A stretch of DNA of 64,000 nt from Acholoe squamosa (lineage: Eukaryota > Annelida > Polychaeta > Phyllodocida > Polynoidae): assembly GCA_949317995.1 (NCBI GenBank), contig OX439044.1, positions 52,098,166 through 52,162,165 of the forward strand, given 5' to 3'. How positions within the stretch are numbered: position 1 is the first letter of the stretch; the number at the start of each line of letters is the position of its first letter. Below, one piece after another: positions 58,602-64,000 of the stretch. Under the pieces are notes generated by a model, which worked only from the letters and a program-made list of their open reading frames with translations, did no database searches and was not told the origin of the DNA. A program made the position numbers and the translations under genes.

Positions 58602-58782
58602 GGGCTTCCCTAGCCCACTTAAAAGGGTCTATATCTCCTCTTTCCTATCCCCTCAGGATGTGTGTGGTGCACATATGCGCGGGCACTGACACATTCCTCT
58701 GTTAAATTATCAACCTGTGAAGCACGAGATAGCCACTTAGTGCCGCTAAAGTGCTGTAAAACACAAATCAATCAATCAATCA
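58602..58782 (-). mobile_element. TGAT-headed SINE sharing the tail of the GTGA-headed SINE, 13-bp TSD
   Basis: Flanked by ACCACCAACATCA (58589-58601 and 58783-58795). On the minus strand it starts TGATTGATTGATTTGTG, then TTTTACAGCACTTTAGCGGC, and from ACAGAGGAATGTGTCAGTGC on it is the same as the other SINE to its AGGGAAGCCC end. Confidence 0.85.
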
Positions 58783-59365
58783 ACCACCAACATCACCTAC
58801 CCATCCATGGTCCACATCAAGTGTACTAATCTCCTGGTATTATATGGGGGTTTATACTGACATTAATCCATGGACATTACCTGTATGGATGGCTATTTAC
58901 CTCTTGTCCTACAGCCTGCGTAATCCTTTAGTAGTATTTGGCTGTGTGTTGTACAGAGAGGGGAGATAAGCCCTTTAAGGCCAGAATGTCCCACTATCGT
59001 CCTGATGCATGGATTGATGCCCTAGAGAGTAACTGCCCCGTACTGCATCCATGCATCATGCTGACCCTATAGAGCTGATACACTCCTCCAGGGTGAGTAT
59101 GATGCACCAAATCAATGCTGGCAAACTACCAGTCACGGCTTCATTGCTGTGAAGTAGTGTACACCTGAAGGTACATGCAGGCTAAAAAGGGTTAGGCGTA
59201 TTAAAGGCTGACCTGAAGGAGGGCTAATATTGAGGTGAGCCGACCTGCCCAGACCAGCCCTACTACACAGCAATCAGATCACCACTTAAACGGTACTTAA
59301 CACACCACTCCGTGCTTAACCCTTACGTGACATATTTACTGTACTCATGTATGGAGTATTCCGGG

Positions 59366-59520
59366 TTAGCAGGATGTCCCATGGGCGCCGTCATTACTGA
59401 AGCTTGTTATCAGGGAGTTCTATTGATAACACCTATCAGATGGGTACCAGTTGGCCCCGAGAGAACTGCAGTGAATAGTTGGTGTCATTTCATTGGCTGA
59501 TAATCAAACCAGCTAAGGCC
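59366..59520 (+). repeat. Dispersed repeat R2, uninterrupted copy
   Basis: GTTAGCAGGATGTCCCATGG at the start, CCTATCAGATGGGTACCAG in the middle, TTGGCTGATAATCAAACC near the end. Collinear with 42337-42495. Confidence 0.7.
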
Positions 59521-60079
59521 GTATACCTAGTCATATAGCGATCTGTCCAATACACTGACATGACATAGGTCACAGGGGAAAAAAAGTCAAAGTAAAATGG
59601 ACGCACGTGGGATCCACTTGATATGAATGGATCATATATGCTGCTCCATACCTTCCTATTATCAAAACAAAGATCTAGATACTTTATAAGGTACCCGTGT
59701 CTTGTAAAGATCCATGTCTTGTAAAGCGTAAAATTTGTTCTAGAAATATTGATGTAAACTAAAAGAATGTGATTTTCTAAAAGGCCCAATGAACCTACCC
59801 ATCACCATCGCCTGTACTATGAATATCTGACTCAACGGTTATACTTTACTGCCTCATTTGTAAACCTTTAGTTATGAACGAATGAGTTAAACCTTTACAA
59901 GATTCATTAATATATATTCAGATCGGGCTAATTCGATTTAAACACTGAAGGACGTAGAAACCTCTGCTTAAATACTACAATTATGGCGCATTTGAATTTA
60001 AATATTAAGGCACAACTTTCAAGAGTATTAACAAACAGCTCCTGACATAAATATAAAAAAGCCCCACCATCATGTTTAA

Positions 60080-60294
60080 CCCATTGAGGGCTAGCATCGA
60101 CTATAGTCGACACCATGGTAGGCCTAGCATCGACTATAGTCGACACCATGGTAGGCCTAGCGTCGACTATAGTCGATGCCAGTTATATAGGATTAGTATA
60201 GGAATTGAAAATAGGCTCGTCCTCTAGGAACTATACTTTTTTCAGAGGCCGTCCCCATGGCCAGGGCAACAATTTTTGCTCTGCCCTTAAAGGG
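60080..60294. mobile_element. piggyBac-like short element (215 bp, TTAA-flanked)
   Basis: Flanked by TTAA (60076-60079, 60295-60298) with ends CCCATTGAGGGC and GCCCTTAAAGGG. Three tandem copies of a palindromic unit GCATCGACTATAGTCGA(C)ACC near the left end. Confidence 0.8.
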
Positions 60295-60685
60295 TTAATT
60301 TATAAACCTGGTACATCATCAAAGGATACTATTCATGATACTGGCCAAAGGCTATGTACTTTTGACATTTCAGGCAATTAACAGTGATTCATTCAGTGAG
60401 TGCGTGGAGTGTATTGTAACATATAGCCCTCGTCATGACAATCTGTCATGGAGGATCAGATAATGACTTGTCTACATTGAGCTTGCTGGCTATTGTATTG
60501 AGAGGCAGTGTGTTATTCTCCATGTTGCTAGGACCCAGCTTTGTGTCGTGTTTATCTACAGTGTCATTAACTTTTCATAATGCATCAATGTAGCATACTT
60601 ATTTCTTTTCATTATGCATGAATGCGACACGGTGAGTCACAAACCAATCATGTTGACCTATGGAGTTAGGGCACTAGAGAAGGAT

Positions 60686-60751
60686 CGGCATGATGCACCA
60701 ATGGAGTGCTGGCGAGTCTACTCGCCAGCACTGCATTGGTGCATCATGCCG
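60686..60751. repeat. Near-perfect 32-bp inverted repeat with 2-nt centre
   Basis: CGGCATGATGCACCAATG.. pairs with ..CATTGGTGCATCATGCCG with one mismatch over 32 bp, centre GGCGAGTCTACTCGCC. The loop is too small for a typical microRNA precursor. Confidence 0.8.
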
Positions 60752-62668
60752 ACAAGTGACACTGAAGGCATCATGCGGCCCTTAAGAGTGTCAATTCAGA
60801 TTGCGTGTTGAGAATCAATGAGCCTGTCCCAGGTAGAATGACAATCAGACATTAATATTTATAAAGGCGCGAAATTGTCTGCGTTCAAACTAAGACAAGC
60901 ACTGTATCTTGGCGGCCTATGAAATGTCAGTTACTGGCTCAAAATGGAAAAGATGGAAAATTTTGGAGATTTTCCCCTTTTTCCTCACACACGCTCTAAC
61001 AAATCCCTAAGGCTGAGTAAATTATCTGAATGGCTGCTTGTCCTTATTGCCAATCAACCACACGGTAGCAAACCAAAGAAACCTCAATATGGGTTTATTC
61101 TGCCCTTTTGCTGAATGAAGACTCTCGATGTTGAATTTCAATTTACACGGAGCTCATTGCTTCATTCAAACATGGCCGACAATGTGTGGAATCAAATGGG
61201 AACTATAATCGATCAGGCAACGGGTAGTAGATGGGGGAAGACCTTGACTTTGGCTTTTCTAAAAACTATTAGAATATGCATACAGAAGCATAGCCTGTAC
61301 ATGCTGATTTAAGGAACTGGTTGGCTAACCTTATTAAGTTTATGACTAAACATTTAGGTATAGTCCCGAGATTTTAATCAAGGCATTATGTCCTGAACAG
61401 TGCAAGTCTACAATATTGGGTTAGTCTTCCTTTTCACTGATGTTCATATTTTCCTCTCACGGCGGCACCTCACCTCTTACAGAATGTGCGTTTCTCAGAT
61501 GGAAGAAGTTCACTTTATGTAAGTAGGTCGCCGGGACGCTGACCTATACACAAACTTCCGGCGAGGAACGCAGCAGCGACGCAGCACGAGAAACATGTTC
61601 GTGTGTGTTTGTGTATGGTGGGATGGCTGTGTGGGTGGGGGGCAGGGGGTGATGGGGTAGGACTATGAGATATGAGATGGCACAGAGATATGTGTACTCA
61701 TATCTCAGCAAACAATGGCATCCAGAGCAGCAGCATCCCGTTGTGATTATATATATTTATCACAACGTGTATTCGTGTTTTATATATAACCATGTGTGCT
61801 GTGCTGATATAACCGAACTGACAAAGGCTTAGATATTATTGCTTTCCGTTATCATTAGTACATTGTGGCCTTTAATTATACACTATCTATGAAACCTTAT
61901 GGTTGTCCGTCAGTTCAAATTTTACCACCCCGCCCCCCGCCCCCCACTCTACCACCTACATTGTTTCCTTTTGGCCTTCTTCAGACCAATTTAATTACAT
62001 TTAATGATACACAGCATGTAACACTTAATCCTGCCTCTCATCCACCCCATCCCTATTGTTGACTTGCAGAATCGCCAAAGCTACCTTGTTACACCACTTG
62101 CTGCTAAATGTATTACAAAACAACTTGGCTTCTTTCCCGACAAGCTACGATTGTCCATAAGAAATCAATTCCAACTGCTCTCTCGGTCAGGACTAGATCA
62201 ATGAAGGGGGTTGTTGCCAAGGTTGGGGTAGAGCAGATAGATTGTCTGGTAACAGGTACAACTGGACAATAGTAGTGGAGAGGCTGAAGGGGGGTATTAA
62301 TGCTTGTTCTGAGCTAATATACTCTGTTTGTTCACGTTAACCTTTAACCCTCTTTATCCCTTGGCCATATTAGAACAGCGAATATAATCCCATGTTCAAA
62401 TTATAACATCAAACAGAATCACTGGCACAGAGAGCACGCAGACTTAGAATTCACAAGGTGTACGGCGTATTTGGACAAGAGCACATACTGTCTGGGATAT
62501 ATGTCAATAAAGACATGTCCTTTTATGTCTTGATATTTACTGTCATCAGGACGGACGAATCAAACTAAAGTTATGGTGGAGATGATGAGAGAGTCTGACG
62601 TCTGAGTCTGAGTGGATGAATAATTCACTGCTATAATGCCCCTAAAAAGCACAGAAATGAAGCAACTA

Positions 62669-62901
62669 CCGTAATCTCCCGCATAGAAGACGCGTTGCGC
62701 GTATAAGACGCACCCCAAACTCAGCAAAGACATTTTCGCATATAAGACACACATTTTAAGGCTAAAATTGTTAAGATTAGTACATTTCTATAGTAAAATT
62801 ACCCCTCGTATAAGACGCACCCCCAATTTCAGTACATCCTATAAGACCCCCCAGCATTTTGTTTGGCGTAGAGGACGCGTCCTATACGCTGGAGTTTACG
62901 G
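62669..62901. mobile_element. TATAAG-palindrome TIR element (233 bp)
   Basis: TA-flanked, CCGTAATCTCCCGCA at the left, TGGAGTTTACGG at the right. Exactly the length of 38969-39201 and 57099-57331. Confidence 0.82.
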
Positions 62902-64000
62902 TAATTGGCAAAGAAAGACTATGCTATAAGACAAAGTGGACGGAAACATACCTATTTACCAGACTTAACACAAAACTCACATATGATACAAGAGTAAACC
63001 AGTAAGCTTTAATTAAGCAATATCTAAACTGGCAGTGCAATGAAGCGTTACTGAGAATAAGCTTGGCGATCTAATTACTGTATTAAACGCATTGAGGCAG
63101 TCTAGCTCTGCAGCATTTACTCTTATACCATGACTCACAAGCAATATGGACCTATATGAAACAGTCCCTGTACATATGATATATACACCCCCACCCCAAT
63201 CCTCTAATACTGTATGTATGCACCCCATCCACCCACCCACCTACCTACCTACCATTATAACCAGATTGGGTACGAACAAACATCTCGATGACCTGTGCCA
63301 ATAGTGTGATGTATTAGTTTGACCTGGTCTATAGCCTACAAGCCCTACATAAAAACTAAACCAATACGGTGGGTAATATCTGCCTGACATAATTACGCAC
63401 GGATAGCGCACTCTGCGTGCACCCGGACGCCTCCAGGGCCTATCTCCTTGGGACGGATACCAAGAACTCCAGCATCAATCTTTAATCACATCACCTCACT
63501 ATAGCTGTAGTACTGGATGGATGATAACTTTTCCTTTGGTCTCTTTTTCCATTTCTAAAATGAAAAATAATTATTAAAAAAAAAAGCATATACTAGTACC
63601 AGGTGTATAAGACGCCCCTGTGGATAAGACTTGCCCTGGGTTTAGGCTAATCTTATTAGGCACGCATGAAGGCTCATGTTTACCAGTGTAAGGTGCATCT
63701 TTACTTAAGCTGCTCCTATAATTACTGGACACCCTGAGGATGTCGCGTCTTATGTGCAAAGTATTATGGTGGTAAATGAAATATATCCATGCATTTTAAT
63801 TACAAATATTAGATATTAGGACAAATTATGAGGTAAAAGGTCAGCGGTATGTTCTTTGTACTGCTGCAGTAAGCCATTATGTAACAGAATAAAGGTATTT
63901 AGCCTACGTTGGGAGGGGAGTGTAATGCACAATGCAATACCCTGACATAACGTGTGGTAATCTTATATGTACACAAGATGTCAATACTCAGCACCAATAA

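Larger units (their letters stand above)
41583..64000. other. Long region without recognised exons (upstream intron or flank of the SMARCE1-like gene)
   Basis: Apart from the mobile elements listed, I see no exon, RNA gene or domain in these 22.4 kb. The first supported SMARCE1-like exon (41492-41582) starts mid-codon, so upstream exons must lie here unrecognised or beyond the window. Two short CpG-richer, repeat-poor blocks (about 55180-55380 and 61450-61620) are the best places for a first exon or a regulatory element. A degenerate TATAAG-family remnant is at 63595-63775. Confidence 0.4.

Noticed and set aside
60686..60751. MicroRNA precursor
   Set aside because: The arms are too perfectly matched and the loop is only two bases, unlike a Drosha-processed hairpin.

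Overview
This is nuclear DNA from a multicellular animal, most likely a marine invertebrate. The evidence is the many short exons with GT-AG introns, AT-rich introns, (AT)n microsatellites, and dense SINEs, TIR elements and a LINE. I cannot name the species from sequence alone. A deuterostome or lophotrochozoan is plausible but unproven.

Three protein-coding genes are supported. (1) Positions ~574-11860, plus strand: the C-terminal two thirds of an ABCC4/MRP4-like ABC exporter, in about 24 exons. It runs from the end of the first membrane domain through NBD1, the second membrane domain and NBD2 to the stop codon. The 5' part lies outside the window. (2) Positions 15778-18596, plus strand: a four-exon MADF-BESS nuclear protein with an AT-hook. 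Its first exon carries one in-frame TGA, and it is flanked by clusters of TGCGTC/GACGCA motifs. (3) Positions 35398-41582, minus strand: the HMG-box and Q-rich C-terminal part of a SMARCE1/BAF57-like chromatin protein. Its upstream exons are not found and its next intron is at least 22 kb if they lie outside the window.

Between genes 2 and 3 lies a broken copy of the ABCC gene's 3' end (duplicated penultimate exon at 19742-19847 and a 3'-UTR fragment near 20520). It is followed by a ~6 kb decayed non-LTR retrotransposon on the minus strand (about 21780-27900). That element has an L1-type ORF1 (coiled coil, RRM-like and C-terminal domains) that appears to continue in one reading direction into a NADAR domain (predicted ADP-ribose-linked hydrolase family) and a Q-rich tail, then an APE-type endonuclease and a reverse transcriptase. 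An ORF1-NADAR fusion is the most unusual thing in the window.

The rest, especially 28-30 kb and 38-64 kb, is a mobile-element landscape with readable nesting. A SINE family has 11-13 bp target-site duplications. A palindromic TIR family (ends CCGTAATCTCCCGCG) has demonstrable TA target duplications. There are piggyBac-like (TTAA) short elements, a 556-bp TIR element with a 9-bp duplication, a minisatellite grown inside one TIR element, and a G-rich minisatellite.
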